Shown here: one piece after another, positions 33,576 to 42,162 of the stretch
How the letters are laid out: each line of letters opens with the position of its first letter
How positions within the stretch are numbered: the first letter of the stretch is position 1
Source: Pseudomonas fluorescens
Lineage (GTDB): Bacteria; Pseudomonadota; Gammaproteobacteria; Pseudomonadales; Pseudomonadaceae
DNA length: 64,000 bases
Direction of reading: 5' to 3'
NCBI RefSeq assembly: GCF_902497785.1
Contig: NZ_CABVHK010000013.1
Location: forward strand, 1 to 64,000
The notes under the pieces: generated by a model
What the model was told of the DNA's origin: nothing
Database searches by the model: none
Seen by the model: only the letters and a program-made list of their open reading frames with translations
Made by a program: the position numbers and the translations under genes

Positions 33576-34997
33576 ATGAAGTTGTCCATGCCGCGATTCG
33601 ATCAAGCCCCCGTTTTGGTGGTCGGCGATGTCATGCTCGACCGTTACTGGCATGGTGGTACCTCACGGATTTCCCCTGAGGCGCCGGTGCCGGTGGTCAA
33701 GGTCGAGCAAATCGAGGATCGCCCGGGTGGGGCTGCGAACGTTGCCCTGAACATTGCCGCGCTCGGCGCACCTGCGTCGCTGGTGGGTGTGACCGGCGAC
33801 GACGAAGCTGCCGACAGCCTGGCCAACAGCCTAGAGGGCGCGGGTGTGCGAGCCCTGTTCCAGCGCATTGCGCATCAGCCGACCATCGTCAAACTGCGAG
33901 TCATGAGTCGTCACCAGCAATTGCTGCGCATCGACTTCGAAGAACCCTTCGCCACCGACGCGCTGGCCTTGGGCGAGCAAGTGGATGAGCTGCTCGAAGG
34001 CATCAAGGTGCTGGTGCTGTCCGATTACGGCAAAGGCGCGCTGAAAAACCATCAAGTGTTGATCCAGGCCGCCCGTGCCCGTGGCATTCCGGTGCTGGCC
34101 GATCCCAAGGGCAAGGACTTCTCGATCTACCGCGGCGCAAGCCTGATCACGCCGAACCTCAGCGAATTCGAAACCATCGTCGGCGGTTGCGCCGATGAGC
34201 ACGAGCTCGTGAGCAAAGGCGCGCAATTGATGCACGACCTTGACCTTGGCGCATTGTTGGTCACCCGTGGCGAACACGGCATGACGCTGTTGCGTCCGGA
34301 CCATCCGGCGCTGCACCTGCCGGCCCGCGCCCGTGAAGTGTTCGACGTCACCGGTGCCGGTGACACCGTGATTTCCACCCTGGCGGCGGCGATTGCCGCT
34401 GGCGAAGAATTGCCCCACGCGGTGGCGTTGGCGAACCTGGCGGCGGGTATCGTGGTCGGTAAACTCGGTACCGCAGCGATCAGCGCTCCGGAACTGCGCC
34501 GCGCCATTCAGCGTGAAGAAGGTTCCGAGCGCGGTGTGCTGGGCCTGGAGCAGTTGCTGCTGGCGGTGGCTGACGCGCGTGCGCACAAAGAGAAGATCGT
34601 CTTCACTAACGGTTGTTTCGATATCCTGCATGCCGGGCATGTGACCTACCTCGAGCAGGCGCGAGCCCAGGGTGACCGGTTGATCGTTGCGGTCAACGAT
34701 GATGCGTCGGTGAGTCGCCTCAAGGGGCCTGGCCGTCCGATCAACAGTGTTGATCGTCGCATGGCCGTGCTGGCGGGGTTGGGCGCTGTGGACTGGGTCA
34801 TCAGTTTTGCTGAAGGCACTCCGGAAAACCTGCTGCGCGAGGTTAAGCCGGACGTGTTGGTGAAGGGGGGCGATTACGGAATCGACCAGGTGGTCGGTGC
34901 AGACATCGTGACGGCTTACGGCGGAACCGTGAAAGTATTGGGGTTGGTGGAAAACAGCTCGACTACAGCGATTGTCGAGAAAATTCGCAACCATTGA
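33576..34997 (+). CDS. hldE: Bifunctional heptose-7-phosphate kinase/heptose-1-phosphate adenylyltransferase
   Basis: 473 aa from the ATG at 33576 (MKLSMPRFDQAPVLVVGDVM). It makes ADP-D-glycero-D-manno-heptose for the WaaC/WaaF steps. The N-terminal ribokinase-like domain (about 1-320) shows RPGGAANVALN and the catalytic DVTGAGDTV (near 256). The C-terminal nucleotidyltransferase domain has FTNGCFDILHAGHV (near 341) with the HxGH motif. The fusion of both activities is the normal gammaproteobacterial form. A strong terminator follows. Confidence 0.97.
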   Translation: MKLSMPRFDQAPVLVVGDVMLDRYWHGGTSRISPEAPVPVVKVEQIEDRPGGAANVALNIAALGAPASLVGVTGDDEAADSLANSLEGAGVRALFQRIAHQPTIVKLRVMSRHQQLLRIDFEEPFATDALALGEQVDELLEGIKVLVLSDYGKGALKNHQVLIQAARARGIPVLADPKGKDFSIYRGASLITPNLSEFETIVGGCADEHELVSKGAQLMHDLDLGALLVTRGEHGMTLLRPDHPALHLPARAREVFDVTGAGDTVISTLAAAIAAGEELPHAVALANLAAGIVVGKLGTAAISAPELRRAIQREEGSERGVLGLEQLLLAVADARAHKEKIVFTNGCFDILHAGHVTYLEQARAQGDRLIVAVNDDASVSRLKGPGRPINSVDRRMAVLAGLGAVDWVISFAEGTPENLLREVKPDVLVKGGDYGIDQVVGADIVTAYGGTVKVLGLVENSSTTAIVEKIRNH

Positions 34998-35011
34998 TGA
35001 GATTGATGACT

Positions 35012-35043
35012 CCCGTTTTCATACTGTGTATGAACGGGTTTTA
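35012..35043 (+). terminator. Terminator after hldE
   Basis: CCCGTTTTCATAC and GTATGAACGGG pair (one bulged T) around a TGT loop, followed by TTTTAT, 15 bp past the hldE stop. It isolates the three downstream genes from hldE transcription. Confidence 0.88.
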
Positions 35044-35127
35044 TCGTGAGGAGATAACCGTCCCCGATGATATAGGCCGGTACGGACTCAATGCTCTTGC
35101 CGGCTTTTGTCTCGTGGTAAATGATTT

Positions 35128-36102
35128 ATGAAAGTCATGCTCCTGGTGATGGACGAGCAGCGCGTCATTCTTGATCGCCTGTATGAAATCGTGCAGCAGA
35201 ACTGCGACGAGTGCGTCATCTATCGCCTGAGCAAAAAGCAACAACTGAACCTCGGTCCGTTTTTCGCCTCGGTCAACTATCAGAACTTTGACCGGGTGGT
35301 GATTTTTTCCAGGGTCAAGCGCCTTGTCCCTCAATTGAGGGTATTGAAGTGCATTCCCGGCCTGATCTTTCTCGAGCATGACGCTTACCAGAACTACATG
35401 CCCGAGAGTAAATACCTGAGGGTGTACTCGCGCCTGTACAGCCGTTTGCCCAGTTCGCGCACGCTGGTGTCCGGCGCCGTCGTTGCGCGGCGGATGCAGG
35501 CTGAAAACATTGATGCTGTGTTCGTATCCAAGGGATATGACGAGCAGATGCTGCACAACACGTCGGGTACCCGCGACATTGCGCTTGGATTTCTGGGCAG
35601 TCTCAAAAGTAACGAATATGCGCAGCGCAGGGCGGTTCTCGAATCCCTTGCCCGGCGTACCGGCATGTTGGTGACCCGCACCAAGTCGGGTGCCGATTAT
35701 CTGGAAATGCTCAATCGCATCAAGATTTTTGTGAGTGCCGATATCGGTATGAATGAATTCATGATCAAGAACTTTGAAGCGATGGCGTGCGGCTGTGTGC
35801 TGTTGGCCTGGAGTCAGGGTGAAGAAGACGAGTTGCTGGGCTTTCGGGATATGCACAACACGGTTTTCTATCGCTCCGAAGACGAGGCGGTAGAGAAGAT
35901 AAAACTGCTGCAGAGTGACCCGGTGCTGATGGACCGTATCGCCAGTAACGGCCAGGCGTTTGCGCAGGACCATTACTCCTTTGCCCGAGTGGGTCGTACG
36001 CTCGCTGCCGAGATTCAGCGTGAAATGCGTCCCTGGCAACCGCCTTCAGCGTTCACCCGGCTGTGGGTAAAATTACGTTACGGCATGAAGGTTCCAGAGT
36101 AG
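35128..36102 (+). CDS. Glycosyltransferase family 1-like protein
   Basis: 324 aa, no signal peptide or membrane segment. The C-terminal half has the layout of a GT-B donor domain: GFLGSLKSNEYAQRRAVLE, then FVSADIGMNEFMIKNFEAMA and ACGCVLLAW, like the spore-protein CgeB/YkvP-type glycosyltransferases. The N-terminal half is not recognisable to me. It starts 130 bp after hldE, beyond a terminator, so it has its own promoter, which I could not identify. By position it replaces nothing I know from P. aeruginosa. Probably acts on LPS or another surface glycan; inference from context. Confidence 0.7.
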   Translation: MKVMLLVMDEQRVILDRLYEIVQQNCDECVIYRLSKKQQLNLGPFFASVNYQNFDRVVIFSRVKRLVPQLRVLKCIPGLIFLEHDAYQNYMPESKYLRVYSRLYSRLPSSRTLVSGAVVARRMQAENIDAVFVSKGYDEQMLHNTSGTRDIALGFLGSLKSNEYAQRRAVLESLARRTGMLVTRTKSGADYLEMLNRIKIFVSADIGMNEFMIKNFEAMACGCVLLAWSQGEEDELLGFRDMHNTVFYRSEDEAVEKIKLLQSDPVLMDRIASNGQAFAQDHYSFARVGRTLAAEIQREMRPWQPPSAFTRLWVKLRYGMKVPE

Positions 36103-36104
36103 AC

Positions 36105-36812
36105 ATGGAAGGTCAACAGCCTCGAATCGATGAACCGATGGCGCTGGATGCGCTGCCCGGCGGGGATCAATCGGTTCTGGATGGCTTGCCGCAGGAACTC
36201 AAGGAGTGCTTGCGCAAGGCTCCCCGGGTTTTGCTGGTCGCCAACAATCCAGCCATTACCCGCGACGATTTCCAGGCCCTGAATATTGGCGTCGATGATG
36301 TCGTCGTCAGCTTCAACAAGTGCCTGGTGGCGCCACTGCTTTGTGCGCAGAGCGTCAATGTGTTCGTGCATGGTTTCAATGCGCCGGACGCCTACTTTTT
36401 TGGCCTTCCCCACGGGCCTGAAGTGCAACGCCTGTTCAGCCAGGCGCAGGGCCGTTGTTTCACTGTGTTGGTGGGCTGTACCGAGGCCATGTGCCCATTG
36501 CCGCAAGTGGCGCTCTACCGGGAGCGGATTCCGCTGCCACCCTTGTGGAATTACCCGGTCAATCGGCCAGATGGTAAACGCTATGTCGGTCCTACCACCG
36601 GCTTCAATGCGCTGGTGGTACTAGACTGGCTGCGCGGCCATCCGCCATTCAACTATCAGCTCATGACGTTGGGTTTTTCCAACGAAGCCGGTAAACGCTG
36701 GAGCGGGCACGCCTGGGACTATGAACGGGACTGGTTGCAAAAGTCCGACGTTACCGTGGTCGCGCTGCGGCCTCGTCGCTGGTGGCAGAAATTGCTGCGC
36801 CGTCATAAATGA
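36105..36812 (+). CDS. Uncharacterised sialyltransferase-like (GT29-like) protein
   Basis: 235 aa from the ATG at 36105, two bases after the previous stop, so co-transcribed with it. The order VLLVANNPAI, DDVVVSFNKC, NVFVHGF and VGPTTGFNALVVLDWL is reminiscent of the L, S and P-T-G motifs of family 29 sialyltransferases, but the match is from eye only. No signal peptide. A glycan-modifying role is likely by context; substrate unknown. A terminator follows. Confidence 0.6.
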   Translation: MEGQQPRIDEPMALDALPGGDQSVLDGLPQELKECLRKAPRVLLVANNPAITRDDFQALNIGVDDVVVSFNKCLVAPLLCAQSVNVFVHGFNAPDAYFFGLPHGPEVQRLFSQAQGRCFTVLVGCTEAMCPLPQVALYRERIPLPPLWNYPVNRPDGKRYVGPTTGFNALVVLDWLRGHPPFNYQLMTLGFSNEAGKRWSGHAWDYERDWLQKSDVTVVALRPRRWWQKLLRRHK

Positions 36813-36817
36813 AGGAT

Positions 36818-36857
36818 GACTTGTCGCCGGGTGCCGACAGACAAGTCCGGTTTTTTT
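36818..36857 (+). terminator. Terminator inside the accessory three-gene cluster
   Basis: GACTTGTC and GACAAGTC pair around an inner GC-rich loop, followed by CGGTTTTTTT. It ends six bases after the second gene starts to end its transcript, so the third gene is at most partly read through. Confidence 0.8.
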
Positions 36858-36873
36858 CAAGGGGTGCTGTCGA

Positions 36874-37680
36874 GTGTTGAATATTGCGGTGGCTTTTTTT
36901 GGTATCCCGAGAAATTCGCAAATCTGCTTTCCCTCCATCCAGGAAAACGTACTGGCGCAACTGCCTCCGGGCAGTAACGTAAAGTGCTTTTACCACCTGT
37001 ATAAAATCGATGAAGTACAGAACACGCGCTCCGGCGAACAAGGTGAACTGCAGGCTCATAATTATGAGCCGTTCGAGACCATGACCGGGGAGCTGACGTC
37101 GACCGAGGGTGTGCTGGAACGCTGGAATTTTGAACAGGTGAAAGCGCTGGGTGATACCTGGGCTGATGATTACGCTTCACTGCGCAACCTGATCTATCAG
37201 CTCAATTCGTTGCACCGGGTCACGACCATGATGGAGTCTTTCAATCCTGATTTCGTGGTGTTCGTGCGTCCAGACAACTTCTTCCACACACCGCTTCCCG
37301 CGTATGTGTTCAACCATGCCAAAGCCCGGCGGCTCAACGCCTACATCCCCGACTGGCAGTGGTGGGGCGGGCTTAATGACCGGCTGGCGATTTGCGGTCG
37401 TGACACCTTTGTCGCTTACGGCAAAAGAATCGAACGCATTGCCGAGTTCAGCAAGGTGACGGGCAGAAAACTGCACTCCGAGCGACTACTCAAATTTGCA
37501 CTGCAACAGGCCGCAGCCAGGATTTGCACCATTGATACTCAAGCTTCGCGTGTTCGAATCACTGGAGCATTTGCCGAGGAATCGTTTTCACCCAAGCGCG
37601 GCATGGGCAAGCGCGAAAACCGCTACTTCCATTTTTTCGCGCGGTTACGCACCTTGATGGACAAGCGACGAGCAGGTTAG
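36874..37680 (+). CDS. Uncharacterised glycosyltransferase-like protein
   Basis: 268 aa, start GTG at 36874 with AAGGGG upstream. The N-terminus LNIAVAFFGIPRNSQICFPS and the central PDFVVFVRPDNFFHTPLP resemble small bacterial transferases of GT-A type, where the R-P-D could be a metal or sugar-nucleotide site. The segment YIPDWQWWGGLNDRLAICG is aromatic-rich. No signal peptide or membrane helix. I cannot assign a family with confidence. It is the last gene of the accessory cluster and faces the convergent gene ending at 37692. Confidence 0.65.
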   Translation: MLNIAVAFFGIPRNSQICFPSIQENVLAQLPPGSNVKCFYHLYKIDEVQNTRSGEQGELQAHNYEPFETMTGELTSTEGVLERWNFEQVKALGDTWADDYASLRNLIYQLNSLHRVTTMMESFNPDFVVFVRPDNFFHTPLPAYVFNHAKARRLNAYIPDWQWWGGLNDRLAICGRDTFVAYGKRIERIAEFSKVTGRKLHSERLLKFALQQAAARICTIDTQASRVRITGAFAEESFSPKRGMGKRENRYFHFFARLRTLMDKRRAG

Positions 37681-37691
37681 GCAGGCAGGAC

Positions 37692-38657
37692 TTATTTACT
37701 CAAGCTGCCGCGCACCATACGGACCAGTCGCAGGGCCTTGACGCTCAGTTTCTTCAAGCCCCGACGCGGCGCTTTCCTGACTTCCAGCCCTTGTTGGGCA
37801 ACCCAGTCTTTCCAGCGAATACGCTCTTCGCGCACCGTCCAGCCTTCCTGGATCGCAAAGCTTTCCGCCAGATACAACCCTCGGGTGCTGGCAGGAATGA
37901 GCTTGTCGCGCTTGAGCGTGTACAGCTCGGGAAGTGGCACACCCTCTTTCAACGGCATCAGGTACAAATCCGGACGTTTGCGGTCGAGTCGGGCCACCAG
38001 TTGATCGCCTTCCAGCCGTTCGTCGACGTGGAACAGGCTCAGGGACTTGGCTTCCTTGGGCACGTCCAGGCGCAAGTCATAGATCAGCTGCAGCGAGGCT
38101 GTCGGCAAATGCACGTAGGCGCGCGGCCGTTCGATCAATTGCATGTTGGCGCAGCGCACCGGCCGCGCCGCACCGGAAAACGGGCTGAGGCGAAACGGCA
38201 AGGCTTCGCGATAGTGCAACGCGGATGCGTAGGGCGCCGGCAGCCAGGTGTCGTTGAAGCGTCCTCCGAGCCAGCCTTCCGGCGTCTCCAGCAGGCACTC
38301 TTCGGCAATCTCCTGGATCGCCGTGTGCAGCGGCAGGTTCAATTCATGGGCCGGCACGTAACCGGAAATCAGCTTGAGCACCACATCGCCGCGGTCCTGG
38401 CGACGCTGACGCACCAGCACCCAGTAATCGCGATTCTGCCAATGCAGCGTCAGGCGCACCGAGACCCCGAGGTTGGCCAGCTCCACGGCAAACCGCTCAT
38501 TGTCGGCCACCGCCACCGGGCGACGACGTTGCAGGGTCTGGGAAAAATTCAGCGGCATCCCGACGCTCTGATAACTCAGGCCTTCGGGAGTCGCTTCGAC
38601 GAATAACGGCAGGGTCTTGAAGTTGTTCGGGTTCTTTCTAATGAGCGTACGCGGCAT
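37692..38657 (-). CDS. Uncharacterised protein with a degenerate Nudix-like motif
   Basis: 321 aa; corresponds by position to PA4993. Homologues are often labelled metal ABC transporter ATPase, but no Walker motif is present. A stretch GYVPAHELNLPLHTAIQEIA followed by EE resembles a Nudix box with two extra residues and Gln in place of the usual Arg, keeping the acidic metal ligands. The C-terminus is Lys/Arg-rich. No signal peptide. Function unknown; a nucleotide-phosphate hydrolase is one possibility. It ends 11 bp from the convergent gene and starts 32 bp after the aldo/keto reductase stop, so it could be the third gene of that operon. Confidence 0.7.
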   Translation of the reverse strand: MPRTLIRKNPNNFKTLPLFVEATPEGLSYQSVGMPLNFSQTLQRRRPVAVADNERFAVELANLGVSVRLTLHWQNRDYWVLVRQRRQDRGDVVLKLISGYVPAHELNLPLHTAIQEIAEECLLETPEGWLGGRFNDTWLPAPYASALHYREALPFRLSPFSGAARPVRCANMQLIERPRAYVHLPTASLQLIYDLRLDVPKEAKSLSLFHVDERLEGDQLVARLDRKRPDLYLMPLKEGVPLPELYTLKRDKLIPASTRGLYLAESFAIQEGWTVREERIRWKDWVAQQGLEVRKAPRRGLKKLSVKALRLVRMVRGSLSK

Positions 38658-38689
38658 GTCGGCTCCTGCTTAAGGCCGCGTGGGCGGCA

Positions 38690-39502
38690 TCAGTTTCTAC
38701 GTAGGACCTGGGCAACAGTCGCGACGTTGTGGGCGAGGTGCAGCGGATTGATGGTGCCGACAATAGCACTGGCCACCCCCGGATGTTCAAACAACAACTC
38801 GAAGCTGGCGCGCACGGGGTCAACGCCCGGGCTCAAACAGACGTGGCCGCTGGCGAGGGCTTTTTTGACCAGGATGGCTTTGCCGTGAGCAGCAGCATAG
38901 TCAATGACCGGCTTCTCGTTCAGTTCGTTCAGATTGTAGGTGACCATCGCGCAATCACCTTGCTCCAGGGCCTTCAACCCGCCCTCGACGGTTTTGCCGG
39001 AGAAACCATAGCCGCGAATCTTGCCTTCGGCCTTGAGCGCGGCGAGGGTCGCGTAGACCTCGCTGTCGTTGAGAATCGCCAGGTCGTTGCCGTCGGAGTG
39101 CACCAGCACCAGATCGATAAAATCAGTTTCCAGACGTTGCAGGCTGCGTTCCACCGAGAGCCGGGTGTGCACGGCGCTGAAATCGTGTCGGGACTGGCCA
39201 TCGGCGAACTCTTCGCCGACCTTGCTGACAATCACCCAGTCCTGACGCTGGCCACGCAGCAACGGGCCGAGGCGTTCTTCGCTGCGGCCATAGGCCGGGG
39301 CAGTGTCGATCAGGTTGATGCCCAGGTCGCGTGCCTGTTTGAGCAGCATGCGCGCTTCGTCGTCGTCGGGAATCTTGAAGCCGTTGGGGTATTTCACGCC
39401 TTGATCGCGGCCCAGTTTGACCGTGCCCAGGCCCAGCGGCGAAACCACCAGGCCGGTACTGCCCAGCGGGCGATGCAGATCGTGCAAGGTCGGCAGGCTC
39501 AT
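38690..39502 (-). CDS. Aldo/keto reductase
   Basis: 270 aa, (beta/alpha)8 NADPH-dependent oxidoreductase fold. The N-terminal GSTGLVVSPLGLGTVKLG, the catalytic region NLIDTAPAYGRSEERLG (Asp and Tyr) and the Lys in WVIVSKVGEE are visible. Substrate not predictable. It overlaps the upstream FAD-oxidoreductase gene in ATGA (39499-39502), so they are co-translated and may act in one pathway. Matches PA4992. Confidence 0.88.
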   Translation of the reverse strand: MSLPTLHDLHRPLGSTGLVVSPLGLGTVKLGRDQGVKYPNGFKIPDDDEARMLLKQARDLGINLIDTAPAYGRSEERLGPLLRGQRQDWVIVSKVGEEFADGQSRHDFSAVHTRLSVERSLQRLETDFIDLVLVHSDGNDLAILNDSEVYATLAALKAEGKIRGYGFSGKTVEGGLKALEQGDCAMVTYNLNELNEKPVIDYAAAHGKAILVKKALASGHVCLSPGVDPVRASFELLFEHPGVASAIVGTINPLHLAHNVATVAQVLRRN

Positions 39503-40674
39503 GGCAGCAGTTGCTCCCAGGCAGGAACGCCCATCGGCGGTTTCGGCAGTTCGGGCAGCGGCGCGGGCTGACCTGGCTGGATGCCGTCACGTTGCAGGGC
39601 GTTGATGGCGCGGTCGGCGAAGTCTGGCGCCAGCGCCAGTTTGGTCGGCCAGCCGACCAGCAGCCGGCCTTCTTCGGCCAGGAATGCGTTGTCCGGGCGG
39701 GTCAGGCCTGATTGCAGCGGTTCGGCGCGGTCCACGCGCAAGGTTGCCCATTGCGCGGTGCTGAGGTCGATCCACGGCAGCAACTGGCCGAGCTCTTTCT
39801 GTGCGGTTGCAATCTGCTCGGCCGGCGTGCGGGCAACACCTTCGGCCTCGGCGATGTCGCCACCCAGGTACCAGACCCATTGACCATCGGCGGCCGGGTG
39901 GGTGGTGACGGTGATGCGCGGTTTGGTGCCGCCGCCCAGGCAATGGGCGTACAGCGGTTTCAGGCCCGGGCCCTTGGCGATGATCATGTGCAATGGTCGG
40001 CGTTGCATGGCGGGCTTGGTCAGCCCCAGGTTTTCGAGCAGCGCTGCAGTCCCGGCACCGGCGCTCAAGACGATGCGCTGGGCGCGGATTTCGCGCTCGT
40101 CGACCTTCAGGCCCACCAGCACGCCAGCCTCCAGCAACGGCTCGATCTGCTGACCGGCAAGCAGCCCGTCACCCGCCAGATCGGCGAGGCGCTGAACCAG
40201 GCTGGGCACGTCGACTACCAACTCCGCCAGGCGATAGACCTTGCCCTTGAAACGCTTGTCTTGCAGGGCCGGCGGCAGTTGATCGCCCTTGACCTGATCG
40301 ACGCGGCCGCGCACGGCTTTGCTGGCGAAGAAACTCGTGAGGTTGCCGGCGATCGTACCGGGCGACCACAGGTAATGGGCTTCGGACAACAGGCGCACAC
40401 CGGACAGGTCCAGCTCGCCGTCGCCGGCGAGGGCTTCACGCCAGCGGCGCGGCATGTCGGCGATGGCTTCCGAGGCGCCGGTCAGCGCGCCATGCAAGGC
40501 GTACTTGGCGCCGCCATGGATGATGCCCTGAGACTTGACGCTCTGCCCGCCACCGAGGGTGGCGCTTTCCACCAGCACGGTCGAAAAACCCTCGCGGCGC
40601 AGGCGCGCATTCAGCCAGAGGCCGGCGACACCAGCGCCGACGATCAGCACGTCGGTGGAAATAACGGATGGCAT
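39499..40674 (-). CDS. FAD-dependent oxidoreductase, DAO family
   Basis: 391 aa. The Rossmann FAD-binding motif VLIVGAGVAGLWLNARL begins near residue 9, followed by the DAO-type GGGQSVKSQGIIHGG. The C-terminal region has YLGGDIAEAEGVA and LLVGWPTKLALAPD. It probably oxidises an amino or hydroxy acid; the substrate is unknown. First gene of the operon with the aldo/keto reductase. Matches PA4991. Confidence 0.85.
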   Translation of the reverse strand: MPSVISTDVLIVGAGVAGLWLNARLRREGFSTVLVESATLGGGQSVKSQGIIHGGAKYALHGALTGASEAIADMPRRWREALAGDGELDLSGVRLLSEAHYLWSPGTIAGNLTSFFASKAVRGRVDQVKGDQLPPALQDKRFKGKVYRLAELVVDVPSLVQRLADLAGDGLLAGQQIEPLLEAGVLVGLKVDEREIRAQRIVLSAGAGTAALLENLGLTKPAMQRRPLHMIIAKGPGLKPLYAHCLGGGTKPRITVTTHPAADGQWVWYLGGDIAEAEGVARTPAEQIATAQKELGQLLPWIDLSTAQWATLRVDRAEPLQSGLTRPDNAFLAEEGRLLVGWPTKLALAPDFADRAINALQRDGIQPGQPAPLPELPKPPMGVPAWEQLLP

Positions 40675-40726
40675 GCGACGACCTCAGTGTTCAAGACGAG
40701 GGCGCAGTATACAGAGCTAAGACGGG

Positions 40727-40805
40727 AAAAAAGATCGCAGCCTTCGGCAGCTCCTACAGAGTTCGCATTCCAATGTAGGAGCTGCCGAAGGCTGCGATCT
40801 TTTTC
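40727..40805. repeat. REP pair
   Basis: AAGATCGCAGCCTTCGGCAG and its inverted copy meet around a 20-bp spacer; both arms are intact. It fills the gap between the SMR transporter gene (stop at 40807) and the FAD-oxidoreductase start (40674). Confidence 0.9.
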
Positions 40806-40806
40806 G

Positions 40807-41139
40807 TCAATGCCCCGCGGTTTTGGAGAAGAGCTGGATGACCACGACGCCCAGCACAATCAACGCCATCCCCAGCATTGCCGGCACATCGAGTTTCTGC
40901 CCGTAGATAAACAGCGCCGCAACGCTGACCATCACGATCCCCATCCCGGCCCACACCGCGTAAGCGACGCCCACCGGCACGCTGCGCACCACCAGCGTGA
41001 GCATCCAGAAGGCAATGCCGTAACCGACGATCACCAGAATCAGCGGCAGCGGCGTGCTGAACCCTTTGACGGCTTTCATCGAAACAGTGGCGATCACTTC
41101 GGCGCAGATGGCAATGGCCAGGTAGTAGTAAGCGGTCAT
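40807..41139 (-). CDS. Small multidrug resistance (SMR) efflux protein
   Basis: 110 aa from the ATG at 41139, which has GAGGA eight bases upstream; the open frame extends 14 codons further. Four hydrophobic helices and the essential membrane Glu in YLAIAICAEVIATVSMKA (Glu14) as in EmrE; WAGMGIVMVS in helix 3. Proton-coupled exporter of cationic compounds at the inner membrane, acting as a dimer. Divergent from the LysR gene, a hint that the regulator controls it. Matches PA4990. Confidence 0.9.
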   Translation of the reverse strand: MTAYYYLAIAICAEVIATVSMKAVKGFSTPLPLILVIVGYGIAFWMLTLVVRSVPVGVAYAVWAGMGIVMVSVAALFIYGQKLDVPAMLGMALIVLGVVVIQLFSKTAGH

Positions 41140-41241
41140 GGGAGCATCCTCGAGTGCAACGTTACTGTCTGAGGTCGGCATTTTAGAGATTCTCCAGATG
41201 CGGTAAAGTCATTACCTATCTGATTTGAAGATGGGTTGCCG

Positions 41242-42162
41242 ATGAACGTTCAATGGAATCTCGACCAGCTGCGGTTGTTTGTCAGCGTAGCGGAACAGCG
41301 CTCGTTTTCCGCCGTGGCGCGGGATCAGCGCAAGGCGCAGTCTGCGGTCAGCAGTTCGATCGCGCTGCTGGAAGAAGACTTGGGCGTGAGCCTGTTCGAT
41401 CGCAGCAGCGGTCGTCAGCCGACACTTACCGAGGCCGGCAATGCCCTGCTGGATGAGGCGCGGGAAGTGCTGCGTCAATGCGAGCGCCTGAACGGCCGGG
41501 CGTTGGCGATGATGCGCGGGCAGGAGGCGCGGCTGCGCGTGGCGCAGGATGAGGCCATGCCGTACCAGCCGATCATTGAAAGTTTCGAGGCCCTCGCGGA
41601 ACAATTCCCCAGCCTTGAGGTGCAACTGACCAGCGCCGCCCAGGGCGATGTGGCGCGCAAACTGGTGGAGCGCCGCGCGGATCTCGGTCTGTTGTTTTAT
41701 CACGACCAGATTCCCGAGGCGCTCGAACGGCGGGTGCTGGGCAGCGTCGAAATGGTCACGGTGTGCGGCGTCGGCCATCCTTTGGCGAAACAGTCGCCGG
41801 TAGATTGCCAGCAACTGGCGCAGCATCGGCAGCTGCTGATGTCGACCCAGTCCAGCGTTTATCCCGGCAGCGAACCGGCCAGCCCGCAAGTCTGGCGGGC
41901 CGACAGCTTTTACGTCATGGCTGAATGGCTGGTGCGCGGTCTCGGTTGGGCCTGGCTGCCACGTCATGTTGTGCAATACCCGGCGTATCAGGGGCAAATG
42001 GTCGAACTGGTCAGCGAATGGACGCCGCCGGCGCTGGTGGTGGAACTGGTCTGGCGCCGCGACGAACCGCTCGGCCCGGCGGCGCGTTGGCTGGCGGAAC
42101 GTTTTGCCGTGCACTTGCAGGCGATCGGCGAAAAAACCGATAAACTCCGCCGCCATGAATAG
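41242..42162 (+). CDS. LysR-family transcriptional regulator
   Basis: 306 aa from the ATG at 41242; a TTG two codons earlier is also in frame. N-terminal winged helix: LDQLRLFVSVAEQRSFSAVA and SAVSSSIALLEEDLGVSLFD, then the dimer helix and effector domain. Divergent from the SMR gene across about 100 bp, where LysR proteins usually bind. It overlaps waaA by eight bases. Inducer unknown. Matches PA4989. Confidence 0.9.
   Translation: MNVQWNLDQLRLFVSVAEQRSFSAVARDQRKAQSAVSSSIALLEEDLGVSLFDRSSGRQPTLTEAGNALLDEAREVLRQCERLNGRALAMMRGQEARLRVAQDEAMPYQPIIESFEALAEQFPSLEVQLTSAAQGDVARKLVERRADLGLLFYHDQIPEALERRVLGSVEMVTVCGVGHPLAKQSPVDCQQLAQHRQLLMSTQSSVYPGSEPASPQVWRADSFYVMAEWLVRGLGWAWLPRHVVQYPAYQGQMVELVSEWTPPALVVELVWRRDEPLGPAARWLAERFAVHLQAIGEKTDKLRRHE

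Noticed and set aside
40165..41172. Plus-strand open frame across the FAD-oxidoreductase and SMR genes
   Set aside because: It is antisense to two clear genes and a REP pair, and the product matches nothing.
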